A DNA stretch of 64,000 bases from Ectobius pallidus (GCA_964059195.1 CAXKWD010000008.1:43267502-43331501); one strand, 5' to 3'. Numbered from the stretch's first letter, positions 1-11,888 are shown. Notes: generated by a model from the letters alone, not told the origin. Numbers and translations are program-made.

Positions 1-266
1 AACATTTAGGCTGGGTAAGGTTAAAATTGCTTGAAACTTTTCCAAATTTGTTATGTAGGGGGTACATTGTAACATGGGGCACAGTGTAACATTTTGAATT
101 TAGCGCCAATGAGTATGTTGGTAAGCCTGGTTCTACACTAGTTCCGGTCTGCAGTGGTTATAGAGCTCTGGGCTTTTTTAGTTTATCCTCCTGCCACTTG
201 AGCGCGCTGCTCTCCACATTCAGGTATTGTGAACTTCCGGTTTCCTCATTCTTGTGTGTTTTCAGT

Positions 267-1190
267 ATGAGTTTGCGACGGTTCTCCAATTTTACAGTGA
301 AGGAGTTAAAAAGGATGTTATTCGAAGATGGTGCAACAAATATTTCAAAGTTAACGAAGCAAGAGTTGATTGCAAGGTGAGAAATCAAAGCTACCTGTCT
401 TCTGAAACGTTTGTTAACTGATCTAATATGGTGCAGTATTCCTGCGGTCTCCAATTTTTTTTTTCGATTTATTTTCATGTTTTTTTTATGTGAAACTTCT
501 TTAGCCGCGATAGGGGTAAATCCAGAGCTTGTGTCACGCTCAAAAATCGTCACGAAATTAGTGTCACATTCAAAATCGTCACGAAATTAGTGAGGTGTGA
601 CGGAACGGACTGCACAAAAAACAATCAACTCAATGATTAGGAGTAATCAACTGCTATACGATTTAAAGGATCAAAATTAAAATAAAAAAAAATTCAAAGA
701 TCCAAAATTAAAAATTCAAAAAATCCAAAATTTAAATATTAAAAAATCCAAAATTGAAAAATCTTAAAATCGATAGTCCAAAATTAAAAAAATCAAAATA
801 ATAAGAATTCAAAGATGCAAAATTTAAAAAATCCAAGAATCCAAAATTAAAATATCCAAAATTTAAAAAGTCCAAAAACCCAATATTAAATAGTCCAATA
901 ATGCAAAATTGAAAAATCCAATTATCAAAAATTGAAAGAATATTAAAAAATTAAAACAAGTTTCACTTCTGTCGCGTGGCGTTCCACGCATATTTTTTTA
1001 CAAATGCATGAGCTTTTTCGTATCATAGCTTATTGAACACAGTCTAATAAACGACGCTGTTTGTTTTGGTTGCAGGTTGCTCTGGCGAGAGAAAAATCCG
1101 GATAGGAACTTTGCCTTATTCGAAGTTGAGCTTATAGAACCAGAAAGTAGTCTACCCACGACTTTCCTTCGACAAATTTCTTGCCGATAA
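267..1190 (+). CDS. Two-exon small ORF, SAP-like motif, copy A (unknown gene)
   Basis: I do not recognise this gene. A predicted model is 267-376 joined to 1076-1190: the donor at 377 reads GTGAGA, the acceptor ends TTGCAG at 1075, and the phase matches (the split codon gives Arg). It encodes about 74 residues. Residues about 9-38 (VKELKRMLFEDGAT then SKLTKQELIARLL) resemble a SAP DNA-binding helix pair, which is inference. The frame stops at 1188-1190, while another frame stays open downstream in the later copies (FKKERLKLFHEDSISTWLEK), so an old frameshift probably truncates a longer protein. It may be a host exon pair caught in duplication or part of an unrecognised repeat. Four partial or whole copies lie within 5.7 kb. 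Confidence 0.4.
660..960. repeat. AT-rich degenerate minisatellite inside the duplicated intron
   Basis: The intron of the SAP-like ORF holds about 300 bp of loosely repeated AATCCAAAATT-type units. The same block recurs with small changes at about 1997-2297 and 4500-4795, which helps align the three copies. Nothing coding is seen in it. Confidence 0.75.
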
Positions 1191-1603
1191 ATTCATTCAA
1201 GAAAGAACGGCTTAAACGTTTCCACGAAGACTCTATATCCACTTGGCTCGAAATCATTGATTTTCCCTGATTTTTTTATTGTACATGTATAAAAGTAATG
1301 CTTGCCTCTCTGAATTTAATTAAATTTTACATATATTAACATTTAGGCTGGGTAAGGTTAAAATTGCTTGAAACTTTTCCAAATTTGTTATGTAGGGGGT
1401 ACATTGTAACATGGGGCACAGTGTAACATTTTGAATTTAGCGCCAATGAGTATGTTGGTAAGCCTGGTTCTACACTAGTTCCGGTCTGCAGTGGTTATAG
1501 AGCTCTGGGCTTTTTTAGTTTATCCTCCTGCCACTTGAGCGCGCTGCTCTCCACATTCAGGTATTGTGAACTTCCGGTTTCCTCATTCTTGTGTGTTTTC
1601 AGT

Positions 1604-2527
1604 ATGAGTTTGCGACGGTTCTCCAATTTTACAGTGAAGGAGTTAAAAAGGATGTTATTCGAAGATGGTGCAACAAATATTTCAAAGTTAACGAAGCAAG
1701 AGTTGATTGCAAGGTGAGAAATCAAAGCTACCTGTCTTCTGAAACGTTTGTTAACTGTTCTAATATGGTGCAGTATTCCTGCGGTCTCCAATATTTTTTT
1801 TCGATTTATTTTCATGTTTTTTTGATGTGAAACTTCTTTAGCCGCGATAGGGGTAAATCCAGAGCTTGTGTCACGCTCAAAAATCGTCACGAAATTAGTG
1901 TCACATTCAAAATCGTCACGAAATTAGTGAGGTGTGACGGAACGGACTGCACAAAAAACAATCAACTCAATGATTAGGAGTAATCAACTGCTATACGATT
2001 TAAAGGATCAAAATTAAAATAAAAAAAAATTCAAAGATCCAAAATTAAAAATTCAAAAAATCCAAAATTTAAATATTAAAAAATCCAAAATTGAAAAATC
2101 TTAAAATCGATAGTCCAAAATTAAATAAATCCAAATAATAAAAATTCAAAGATGCAAAATTTAAAAAATCCAAGATTCCAAAATTAAAATATCCAAAATT
2201 TAAAAAGTCCAAAAACCCAATATTAAATAGTCCAATAATGCAAAATTGAAAAATCCAATTATCAAAAATTGAAAGAATATTAAAAAATTAAAACAAGTTT
2301 CACTTCTGTCGCGTGGCGTTCCACGCATATTTTTTTACAAATGCATGAGCTTTTTCGTATCATAGCTTATTGAACACAGTCTAATAAACGACGCTGTTTG
2401 TTTTGGTTGCAGGTTGCTCTGGCGAGAGAAAAATCCGGATAGGAACTTTGCCTTATTCGAAGTTGAGCTTATAGAACCAGAAAGTAGTCTACCCACGACT
2501 TTCCTTCGACAAATTTCTTGCCGATAA
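1604..2527 (+). CDS. Two-exon small ORF, SAP-like motif, copy B
   Basis: Second tandem copy of the gene at 267. Exons 1604-1713 and 2413-2527 keep the donor GTGAGA, the TTGCAG acceptor and the same stop (2525-2527). The coding exons are essentially identical to copy A, while the intron carries small differences. The exon body continues only to 2552, where a TTAA-target transposon interrupts it, so this copy lacks the downstream region present in copy C. Confidence 0.4.
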
Positions 2528-3168
2528 ATTCATTCAAGAAAGAACGGCTTAAGGGGAGGTTGTAAGCACATTTGATCAAAAATGTGGATTTTCGGTTTAT
2601 TGTATATTTCCATTGAATTAAGTATAATTTACATGTTACATAGTCGTTTTGTGCTATAAGGGCCATAATGGCGTAGTAAATCTCTTTAACTCGTTACCGG
2701 CTGAGTGCTGGGCACAATAATGAAAGTCCATTCATACGTTGCCGGCTGTCAGACGGGACCAATTCCTTTTCCTTTTAGTTCTAGGTTTCCCTGAGTAGAT
2801 GGCGCAATATGCTATGTACAAATTTACAGCTGAATATACTGTGTTTTTTAAAATGTTTTTCACGGAAGTCAGCTTAGCATATGCTTTCATATCTACCGAG
2901 TGAATGTTGCAAAAAATTGTTATCTTACACAAAAAACAATAATTTCCAAAATATATTCCTAAAAATTAGATATTTATTTTTTTGCATATCCCTCGCTTGT
3001 ACTGTGCGCAACAGTGATCTAACTATATAATACAGTTCGGAGAGAACTTATCTCAACCTTAGCATTGTGGCATCCTGGCCAAATGACGCAATGTTCCCGG
3101 AGTATCCGGGGTTCGAGAGGCTCTGGATGCCTGTGGAACTGAGGTGGGAGGGCCCAGGTAAAATCATC

Positions 3169-3945
3169 GGTGGTTGGCAAGCCTGGAAGATGACGGGGTA
3201 TGAAGGAGCCTCTCGAATAATAAGGTATTTTGCTCTTTTCTATAGTTAAAAAAACGTATTCATTAAACTTTAGCATGTGCAAAAACCTTTTGGACTCACG
3301 CCTTAGAAAATCGAGAAAAGAGTACAGTGGGAACCGTCTTGAAGCCACTTACACAGCAACGAAGGCTCACTGAGAAGGAGCTGCAATTGTACTATGGGCA
3401 AGGTTTTAGAACTAAAACAGATGTAGGTACTAATACAGATAGCTTGGAAAACATGTAGAGAGCAGTGTGGGCTACATTCTTCCATAGGGTTTCATCCGAC
3501 ATACAAGTTTTGTCCTGAATAGGCACTTCGAGCACATTATGGTATAATTTATCATTGCGTCATCCGGTGGTTGGCAAGCCTGGAAGATGGCGGGGTATGA
3601 AGGAGCCTCTCGAATAATAAGGTATTTTGCTCTTTTCTGTAGTTAAAAAAAAGTATCCATTAAACTTTAGCATGTACAAAAACCTTTTGGACTCACGCCT
3701 TAGAAAATCGAGAAAAGAGTACAGTGGGAACCGTCTTGAATCCACTTACACAGCAACGAAGGCTCACTGAGAAGGAGCTGCAATTGTACTATGGGCAAGG
3801 TTTTAGAACTAAAACAGATGTAGGTACTTATACAGATAGCTTGGAAAACATGTAGAGAGCAGTGTGGGCTACATTCTTCCATAGGGTTTCATCCGACATA
3901 CAAGTTTTGTCCTGAATATTCACTTCGAGCACATTATGGTATAAT
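3169..3945. repeat. About 380-bp direct repeat pair inside the TTAA element
   Basis: The segment starting GTGGTTGGCAAGCCTGGAAG at about 3169 recurs at 3567 (offset about 397) and stays nearly identical for about 375 bp, to roughly 3546 and 3945. Short frames of about 60 residues are open on both strands but match nothing I know, so I treat this as non-coding repeat. Confidence 0.85.
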
Positions 3946-4349
3946 TTATCTTTAACGTCATTTTTCTATCATTTTGTTTTTTGTGCACATTTGTTCCTTT
4001 TTCTCGGGAAGTATTAAGAGTAGAGATCTGATTTTTGTTCCAGTTACTAAAACTGCATTAATACAGAAACGGTGGTTTTTTAATGCATTTATCTTCAATG
4101 GTAAGAAATTTATTTCATTTTTAATGAATAAAACCTAATGAAAAAATTGAATTTTCCAAAAAAAGTTATAAAATATTTGTTTACAAACATATTCCGTTTA
4201 AAAAACCAACGCTTAAAGACAAGATACAGATCTAAAAGTCTACCAAATTTTGTTTCAATTGATCAAATAGGTTTTGAGAAAAAGGAACATGAACATCAAT
4301 AATTTAACATGGCAGAGATACAGCTTACAACCTGCTTAGTAAATCCAGC

Positions 4350-5255
4350 TTAGTAAATCCAGAGCTTGTGTCACGCTCAAAAATCGTCACGAAATTAGTG
4401 TCACATTCAAAATCGTCACGAAATTAGTGAGGTGTGACGGAACGGACTGCACAGAAAACAATCAACTCAATGATTAGGAGTAATCAACTGCTATACGATT
4501 TAAAGGATCAAAATTAAAATTAAAAAAATTCAAAGATCCAAAATTCAAAATTCAAAAAATCCAAAATTTAAATATTAAAAAATCCAAAATTGAAAAATCT
4601 TAAAATCGATAGTCCAAAATTAAAAAATCCAAAAAATAAAAATTCAAAGATGCAAAATTTAAAAAATCCAAGATTCCAAAATTAAAATATCCAAAATTTA
4701 AAAAGTCCAAAACCCCAATATTAAATAGTCCAATAATGCAAAATTGAAAAATCCAATTATCAAAAATTGAAAAAATATTTAAAAATTAAAACAAGTTTCA
4801 CTTCTGTCGCGTGGCGTTCCACGCATATTTTTTTACAAATGCATGAGCTTTTTCGTATCATAGCTTATTGAACACAGTCTAATAAACGACGTTGTTTGTT
4901 TTGGTTGCAGGTTGCTCTGGCGAGAGAAAAATCCGGATAGGAACTTTGCCTTATTCGAATTTGAGCTTATAGAACCAGAAAGTAGTCTACCCACGACTTT
5001 CCTTCGACAAATTTCTTGCCGATAAATTCATTCAAGAAAGAACGGCTTAAACTTTTCCACGAAGACTCTATATCCACTTGGCTCGAAAAGCGTAGGGCAG
5101 GCAGCAGTATGAAAGCTGGCCGGACTCTAGCAATTAGAAAATTCATCAAGTGCATTGAAGTGAACGTGTTGATGGACAAAAACAACGTTGAGTTTGCTAT
5201 CTGCAAAGCACATAATCTAAAAATGTGTATGTGGTTTGTTTTTTACTCACCCTAG
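4350..5255 (+). pseudogene. SAP-like ORF, copy C: intron plus exon 2 only
   Basis: From about 4350 the sequence matches the intron of copies A and B, then exon 2 (4911-5025) behind a TTGCAG acceptor; exon 1 is missing. After the shared stop (5023-5025) a different frame runs open to 5255 with about 70 residues including RLKLFHEDSISTWLEKRRAG and KFIKCIEVNVLMDKNN. This suggests the ancestral protein read through here and that a one-base shift predates the duplications. It is followed at 5250 by a CCCTAGTAGCAC transposon end. Confidence 0.5.
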
Positions 5256-5307
5256 TAGCACAGATCGTTGGGCCAATGTTGGGAAATGATCGCCATGTTT
5301 CGTTGGT
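5250..5307. mobile_element. Truncated left end of the CCCTAGTAGCAC element
   Basis: Bases 5250-5307 match 5731-5788, the left terminus of the element described next, with the same host flank (TTTTTTACTCA). It then breaks into the duplicated right end of the TTAA element. It was carried along by the local duplication and is not a separate insertion. Confidence 0.8.
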
Positions 5308-5527
5308 CAACGGATGAATAAAACCGAATGAAAAAATTGAATTTTCCAAAAAAAGTTATAAAATATTTGTTTACAAACATATTCCGTTTAAAAAACCAAC
5401 GTTTAAAGACAAGATACAGATCTAAAAGTCTACCAAATTTTGTTTCAATTGATCAAATAGTTTTTGAGAAAAAGGAACATGAACATCAATAATTTAACAT
5501 GGCAGAGATACAGCTTACAACCTCCCC

Positions 5528-5730
5528 TTAAACTTTTCGACGAAGACTCTATATCCACTTGGCTCGAAAAGCGTAGGGCAGGCAGCAGTATGAAAGCTGG
5601 CCGGACTCTAGCAATTAGAAAATTCATCAAGTGCATTGAAGTGAACGTGTTGATGGACAAAAACAACGTTGAGTTTGCTATCTGCAAAGCACATAACCTA
5701 AAAATTTGTATGTGGTTTGTTTTTTACTCA
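5528..5730 (+). pseudogene. SAP-like ORF, copy D: 3' part after the TTAA element
   Basis: This resumes the exon interrupted at 2552, at the restored TTAA, and matches copy C from about 5046 (offset about 481) up to the CCCTAG terminus at 5731. It encodes the same STWLEKRRAGSSMKAGRTLA segment. With copy B it represents the two halves of one exon split by the transposon. Confidence 0.55.
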
Positions 5731-5964
5731 CCCTAGTAGCACAGATCGTTGGGCCAATGTTGGGAAATGATCGCCATGTTTCGTTGGCCAACGGTTAGGA
5801 ATGTCCGTCGGGGTTCCGTTGGCAAAGTGCATTTTACCCAACCAATTGCCAACTGTAGCCAACCAATATCCAACAAAATCCCAACAGTTGGGAATGTTCG
5901 TTGGCGATCTGTTGGGCCATCATTGTAATGCCAACAGAATGCCAACTGTTGCCATCCGAATTCC

Positions 5965-6499
5965 AACATAATTCCATCCATAAGCCAACCAAAATCCAAC
6001 GATTTCCCTACATTCCTCCATTGGGTTCTGCTTTTTGCCTTGGTTTCATGTTTATTTTGTCACAATTAGGTAGTTGATAAAATAATTACCCCAGCAACTG
6101 CAATTTAAGAATGCAAATCTTTCGCACTTCACCCCTTTTGATAATAGTCCAAGAAAACCAAGTATTTAGCTAACTAATAAATTCACTCATACAGATTCAC
6201 AAAACACAGTATACAGTTCATATGTTGCTCTTAATTCAACCGTATACTGTATTTTGTGAATGTATAAGAATGAATTTATTAGTTAGCTAAATGCCTAGTT
6301 TTCCTGGGCACCTATCAAAAGGGGCGAAGTGCGAAATATTTGCATGGACTTGCTAATCATTCTTAAATTGCAGTTGCTGAGGAAAATATTTTATCAACTA
6401 CCTAATTATGATAAAATAAACATGAAACCAAGATAAAAAGCAGAACCTAATATAGGAATATAGGGAAATCATTGGATTTGGATGGCTTATTGATGGTTA
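5965..6499. repeat. Long palindrome, arms about 250 bp
   Basis: The sequence from about 5965 to 6215 reappears inverted from about 6237 to 6499; for example GGTTCTGCTTTTTGCCTTGG near 6025 pairs with CCAAGATAAAAAGCAGAACC near 6429, and GCTAACTAATAAATTCA pairs with TGAATTTATTAGTTAGC. The loop is about 20 bp around 6225. Arm identity by eye is about 85-90 percent. The right arm abuts the mariner insert. Confidence 0.85.
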
Positions 6500-6501
6500 T
6501 A

Positions 6502-7001
6502 CAGTGCTTTCACTGTACGACTTGGCCGGCAATCACACGGGCCGCTCCACCGTCACAGATAAACCGCATGCGGGGCCAGGCGCGTGACATATCACGGTAC
6601 TCCCGGCGAATCGTATATATTTCCGTAATTGTAATCACAATAAAATATGAAAATATAAAATAAAAATACAAACTTACCTTATCACAGGAGATGTTGGAAA
6701 TGCCGTCCTTCTGCATCATTACATCTACGGCACCTTCTGAGGAAATTGCTATTCACACGCAGTAGTTCTAATGTATAATTATGTCGTGGCATTTTTAAAA
6801 CACTTCAAGCAAAACTAAAAAATACTTTAATTATAAAAAAAACACAAACACTGCTGTAATAATTATTCACGTGTGAACGCAATCAGATCACATGCTAGAC
6901 TTCAGCGGTGAGACAACGAGGCATCACTTGGGGACTTGATGCATGAGTCACGGATAGTCGGCCCGTGCGATTGCCGGCCAAGTCGTACAGTGAAAGCACT
7001 G
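6502..7001. mobile_element. Mariner-type nonautonomous element, TA target
   Basis: The 42-bp terminal inverted repeats begin CAGTGCTTTCACTGTACGAC and differ at one position. TA flanks both ends (6500-6501 and 7002-7003), as expected of Tc1/mariner. The left half, read on the minus strand near 6670-6720, encodes a fragment like the C-terminus of a mariner transposase (GISNISCDKV, preceding codons ATGATGCAGAAGG), as in the two related elements at 44537 and 51156. Confidence 0.85.
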
Positions 7002-7404
7002 TAATACTAATGGTCGAGAACTTCATCCCATGAGGGGACAAGGCCTACTACCCATGTTGCATCTTCTTCCTCCATTCTTCTACATTGGCAGATGGTGGTC
7101 TTCATGACTGAAGCCGCTATTTCTTTATCAAGTGGCTCCTCGTCTTCATGAGGCTATGTGCACCCTGGTCCAGAATTCTATATCTCAGAGAAATGGTGAT
7201 ACATGGTATATCATAAGGAAAGAATCTTGGCTATAGGCTAAATAAAATTCAGAGAAATGAATAATGAATAGTTTATTGTTATTGCTGCTTTACAAGTTAT
7301 GGATAAGTCAGATATATATATATTATGAACTACATAACATGTATTAATAAACTTCATTTTTATGCAATGTGACAATAGTTGATTTATGTAAGTTGATCTT
7401 TCCA

Positions 7405-9300
7405 CCTTATGCCCTCAATATAGTCTAGGAAATCCAAGAATGTTACCATTAACGTTTACAATATTATATGGTGTTAATCTTTATATTCTCATATAAGTAA
7501 CAATGTGCAATCTTTTAGCCTACTGTGGTTAGTTAATTTGTTATCCAGCTGTCTTGTGACCAGTTATAGCATCACCATTATTAGGCCTATACGTTAGAAA
7601 CATAATCAACTCTATCAAGTAACTTCCATCCTATTTGCCTGTATAATTTAAAAACATAGTTCATAACAGGGTTAAAAGGCGTATTTACATTATGTTTGAA
7701 AAACAGTCTAATCTGATTAGCTTAACCTGTAAGAGCTTTATTTCTAAAATGCTGTTCCCTCTATTCCTATAGACCTATGCACTTAGATTAGCTTATTCAT
7801 TATCAAATAATATTTAAAAGACTTTAATATAGGCTTAAAAAAGCTTTAAAAATTTGTGTAAAATCACTGCAAAATTCATAATAATTCTATTTATTATATT
7901 CTTAATTTACATTCAATTACAATTTTGATTGTAAGATGCAGTTTGTAACATAATCTGAGTGTGTTCGAAAACAGGCTGCTTAGGAAAATGTTTGGGCCTA
8001 TGGGAGAGATGAGAATGGGGACTGGAGGAAACTGCATAACGACGAGCTTCATAATCTGTACTCGCTACCAGATATAGTAAGGGAAATTAAATCACAGGGA
8101 ATGAAATGGGCTAAACATGTTGTGCGTATGGGGGGAAAGACATCTAAAAAATGCTGAGTGGGAGACCCAAAGGGAAATGACCACTTGGAAGACTTAGACG
8201 TAGGTGGAAAGAAAATATTAGGATGTAGATTTAAGGGAAATAGGATTTGTGGGGGATAGTAGGATGGAATTAGTACAGAATTGGGTTGAATGCCAGGTGC
8301 AAGGGTATTTTATTTTTATTGTGAAATATTAGGTGACATGCCAATCGCAATTACGCATTACCGGCGTTGAGCAGCAGCTACAGGCATGACGGCATGACCT
8401 GCGGGGAAGCGTGGCAGGTGGCATGCGGGAAGCAGCCAGGCGAGTAGAAAGGGGAACGCGTGGGGCACAAAGTTCCATTATTCCCATTTTATTCCACAAT
8501 CTAGTAATATTTTACTTTTACAAAGACTGATGTTAAGATCATTAGCGAAATTGATTAGGCCTACACACAACATTTTAGAGTTCATTTTAAATTGAATTCT
8601 ACAAACTGTAGCCTATTGGGGTTATAACCAAAATTGTGACTGAATGTAAGCCTAAATTAAGAATAGAACAGATAGAATTCTTTAGAAATTTGTGAAGAGA
8701 TTTTACATGATTTCGTAAAGATGTTTTAAATAACCTAATCTATTAAGTGCACATATAGGCCTATAGGGATAGATGAAACAATTTGATGGAAAAGCATTCT
8801 AGCAATCAAGTTCAGCTAATCAGATTTAGACGGTTATTCAAACATAATGTAAATGCATTTTTAATCCTGTCATGAACTATGTTTTAAAATTATACAGGCA
8901 AATAGAATGCAAGGTACTTGGTAGAGTTGATTATATAACTAACGTATTAGGCCTAAAGCTCTATCCACAATGTGCAGTTGGCAGTCTGTAGTCGGTAGTC
9001 AAAGTAAAACATGTGGTGAGTAATGTACGCCATTCACAAAGTACAGTTGCTGTCAGCAGTCGAGAAATTCATCTTCGACTACCTACCCCAACTGCAAGTT
9101 ACATATTACGAGATTGAAAATTATTTAGGCCTACTAGTGCAAAGAAATAGATTAGGTTACTATGAAAAGCAAGATGTATTTATTATAGCCTACATATTAT
9201 GCACTATAAATCGATTCCTTCCCATTATTTGTACTGTAAAATGTTTCCCTAACCTCAATGTTCACTTCATATTTTTTAGACTATATAATGAGGGCATCTA
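7405..9300. repeat. Degenerate long inverted repeat, arms about 550-700 bp
   Basis: Left arm about 7405-7960, right arm about 8600-9300. Pairs include TTAGGCCTATACGTTAG with CTAACGTATTAGGCCTAA (8938-8955) and GCCTGTATAATTTAAAA (near 7637) with its inverse near 8887. Arms are about 75-80 percent alike by eye. The centre holds an RTE scrap and about 250 bp of GC-richer sequence (8330-8480). Confidence 0.75.
7965..8310 (+). pseudogene. RTE-type LINE reverse transcriptase C-terminus, fragment
   Basis: Translation in shifting frames gives RLLRKMFGP, then ELHNLYSLPDIVREIKSQG, KWAKHVVRMG and a GRLRRRW-like tail. This is the characteristic end of RTE-clade ORFs (compare the HLCRM and GRPRVRW part of the intact element at 60529). 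At least two frameshifts and a stop are present, and there is no catalytic core. Confidence 0.7.
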
Positions 9301-10030
9301 CATTTTAATAATAAATCGAATATTTATACCTTAACATTTTTACTGGTTAGGCCCTACTTCTCGAAAAACTTGATTCTGACAAATAATCATGCATGCTCCA
9401 TGTAGGCTACTTGCAAGTTTGAAATCTTGAAAATCCCGCAATTGATGTAGATTTTGAACTGTAGAACTGCTGATCTTGAACTGCGTTTCAATTCAGTTGG
9501 AATTTCGTTGCTTATATGATGCTCCTTCTCTGCTTCCTTCTGCCTTTCTTTATGTAAATCATCTGAAACAAATTTGCAATAGGAAATTATAGTACTGTAA
9601 CGTTGAACGAACCTTCAATTATAATATGAATGCAACACTCATAATACAGTATTGTGTAAAAATGATAACGTTATTTTAAGAGAACAACCAAAGGGCTTAC
9701 CTAATATTATGTATGAAATATGAATGAGAATCAAAACAGCGTTAACTTCTTTACATATCAAGATGGCGAATGAGGAATGACCGTTACCTTCAAGGGCGCT
9801 GTGCCGAGACCTACGAACACGCCGGAAATTGCCGAAGACTGGTGAGAAGATAAATGCGATCATATTCCAACGTTGGGCCAACAATCATAACCCCAACGGT
9901 AGGGCGGGCGCGAACGCCAACCAAAAAATGACTTGGCCCAAACGAGGAAATTACAACGAACCTTTTCCCAACATATCCCTACCATGCCAATCAAATCCCT
10001 CCGTTGGGCCAACGAAGTGTGCTACTAGGG

Positions 10031-11696
10031 CAATTATAATACAGATTGGCCATTTTATCGGTTACGGGAGAAATTTCGATTGACATTGACATTCTTAAAT
10101 GTTAAAATAAATTGGCAACAAAAATTACACTGAAAAGATGAAATGCTAATTTAACATGCCTAAACGAGGGTAAGTTGGTCGGGTATACTTATTATTTCAT
10201 AGGCTTATATATTTTTCTCAACATCTACTATATCAAAATTATCTTAATCACTCTAGAAAACATGAATTGCTCACCATAACTGCTCAAAGGAACGTTAAAA
10301 TCATCTTCTGTGAAGTGACAGCTGCAAACACGAGAAAACTGGGAAGGTGTTTTTCCATGGCGTAATTTTACCATCCATTCATGAAAATTAGCCTTTTCTT
10401 TTGGAAAACTGTGAAAACTAAGTCCTTAATTTTTGTTTCCAACGGCCGAACAGCCGAGAACATAGGAGTTAATCGGCATAATTACTTCCAAAACAAGACA
10501 CAAAGCACAGAACTGTAGTGTAAACACGGGCCTCTGAGATAACCGGAAGTGGATAATACCTCATTCTCGGTGGCCATCTTAAAAGCGCAGAGCTCTAACA
10601 TCATATGTTGGATGCATTTCCTGGTCTGCTGTTCACAAGGTCGAACTCAAAGTGATTTGCGGTAAGTAAAGTAAATTTTTATGGTTGTTCTTTATAGTCA
10701 ATATCTCGTAAAATATAATTGATTTGTTCTCACTTTCTTTCTGGATGAAATCGTCATATATTTGAATAATGCTGTGTATTGTGTCAAAACTTTCTGCCAT
10801 TAATGGGAACCTTTTGCGTGCAGTTAAAAATTTGTCCACAAGAGCACAGCAGGGTCTGAGGAGGTCCTGCCATCTCGTTCTGCCATATGCTTATGCGTAT
10901 CAATAGATGTGAATAATGTTGGCTTTCCTATAAAAACTGGCGATTAATAACGTTTAAGTTATATTCCAGAAATCAGATACCTATATTCTGCCTAGGAGAG
11001 TGTGAGATCGCCAGAAAAAGTATTGATTTCTTAAAAGAATTAAATAATTAATGTCTGTCTGAAGTAATAATTGGTTGTAATTATTAAGTCGAAAAGAACC
11101 CGTGGGGTGTGAGCAAAAACAGGAACAATAATTATTTTGCAGTGGCAGAGACATGTGTAGCTTAGTGACAAATAATTTAAAATATTAAAATTATTCCTGT
11201 ATATCGCGATGACATTTGTATTCGTTAAATGGTGAAGAAATATTTCAAATTTTATGAAACATTTAAAACTTGTTGTACAGTACTTCACAAAGAAAACATC
11301 CCATCTTCTTTAGATTTATAACCATAGTCGTAAATATGTTAAACAAATTCTTTATAACGTAAGTCATTTTTAAAAAGTAATTTAGGTTCATGGTTGTTTG
11401 CTTTCACAATATTCTGTATATATTTCAGCTTTCGGTTATGGATTTACTGTGTGGTAAACAGATGCTAATATTTGATTAATATAACACAGTAGTTATAGAA
11501 AGTAAAGAACTTGGATACAAATGTGTAAATATTTTGTTCCTATTATCATTAATATTTTATAAATAAATTTACGTTACGTTTGCTTGCTTCTAAATAATAT
11601 CCTTTAAAGGCTTACGAATAAGACATGCTCCAGAATTATAGCTGTCATTAAGTTTTTGTGTGGAAAACAAATAAAAATAAAAGTATTTGAATAGTG
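10031..11696. other. No supported feature
   Basis: AT-rich sequence with only short random frames (up to about 84 codons) lacking recognisable motifs. I see nothing I would call a gene, repeat or regulatory site. Confidence 0.6.
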
Positions 11697-11709
11697 TATC
11701 ATATTAGTA

Positions 11710-11888
11710 GAATAGAATAGAATAGAATTTTATTTACGCATACTTTTACATACATGGTTATCAACATCCACTTTAAACATCTCTTGTCTATAAGTCTAGC
11801 ACTACTCACTAAGAATCCCCTCATACTATACCCCCTGGGTTTAGTGTATGAATGGGGATTCTGGTTAACTTACCACACCTTTCTTGGT
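11710..11888 (-). mobile_element. Short retroinsertion with perfect 13-bp target duplication
   Basis: TATCATATTAGTA occurs on both sides (11697-11709 and 11889-11901). On the minus strand the insert ends in repeated TATTC units (11710-11730 on the plus strand), a LINE-type 3' tail. At about 180 bp it is either a SINE or a heavily 5'-truncated LINE. It contains no tRNA boxes that I can see, favouring a LINE tail. Confidence 0.8.

Larger units (their letters stand above)
1..2552. repeat. 1337-bp tandem duplication
   Basis: Bases 1-1337 recur from 1338 with an exact offset of 1337 (the string AACATTTAGGCTGGG starts at 1 and at 1338; ATG 267 matches 1604; the acceptor at 1076 matches 2413). Differences are a few substitutions and short indels, so the duplication looks recent. 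The second unit is cut at 2552 by a transposon inserted at TTAA. The first unit also ends differently, with about 85 bp of unrelated AT-rich sequence before the second starts. Confidence 0.93.
2553..5527. mobile_element. TTAA-target DNA transposon, internally rearranged
   Basis: The 15-bp termini GGGGAGGTTGTAAGC (2553-2567) and GCTTACAACCTCCCC (5513-5527) are perfect inverted repeats, and each is flanked outside by TTAA (2549-2552 and 5528-5531). TTAA duplication is the mark of piggyBac and Kolobok groups; the GGGG ends do not decide between them. No transposase is visible. The right end occurs twice: about 4124-4337 and again 5315-5527, with an extra copy of the host ORF between them, so a later tandem duplication (offset about 1191 bp) has inflated the interval. 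The real element was probably about 2 kb. Confidence 0.7.
5731..10030. mobile_element. 4.3-kb DNA element with CCCTAGTAGCAC termini
   Basis: The left end reads CCCTAGTAGCACAGATCGTT and the right end, inverted, CCCTAGTAGCACACTTCGTT. Both subterminal regions are packed with GTTGG/CCAAC words (for example GTTGGGCCAA near 5750, 9872 and 10005), the kind of clustered motif that transposases bind. I find no transposase gene. The flanks (TCA before, CAA after) give no clear target duplication, so the superfamily is open. The interior contains a palindrome, a mariner-type insert (6502-7001), a long degenerate inverted repeat and an RTE scrap. Confidence 0.7.

Noticed and set aside
158..553. 131-codon frame on the minus strand (and its copy at 1495-1890)
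   Set aside because: It is antisense to exon 1 and its donor in the duplicated ORF, and has no recognisable domain; the sense strand has matched splice sites.
3019..3882. Several 60-110 codon frames on the minus strand
   Set aside because: They fall in a direct repeat inside a transposon, disagree between copies and show no motifs.
9023..9334. 103-codon frame on the plus strand
   Set aside because: It lies in the right arm of a decayed inverted repeat and is not kept in the left arm.
5731..10030. piggyBac assignment from the CCC start
   Set aside because: The flanks are not TTAA and no transposase remnant was found.
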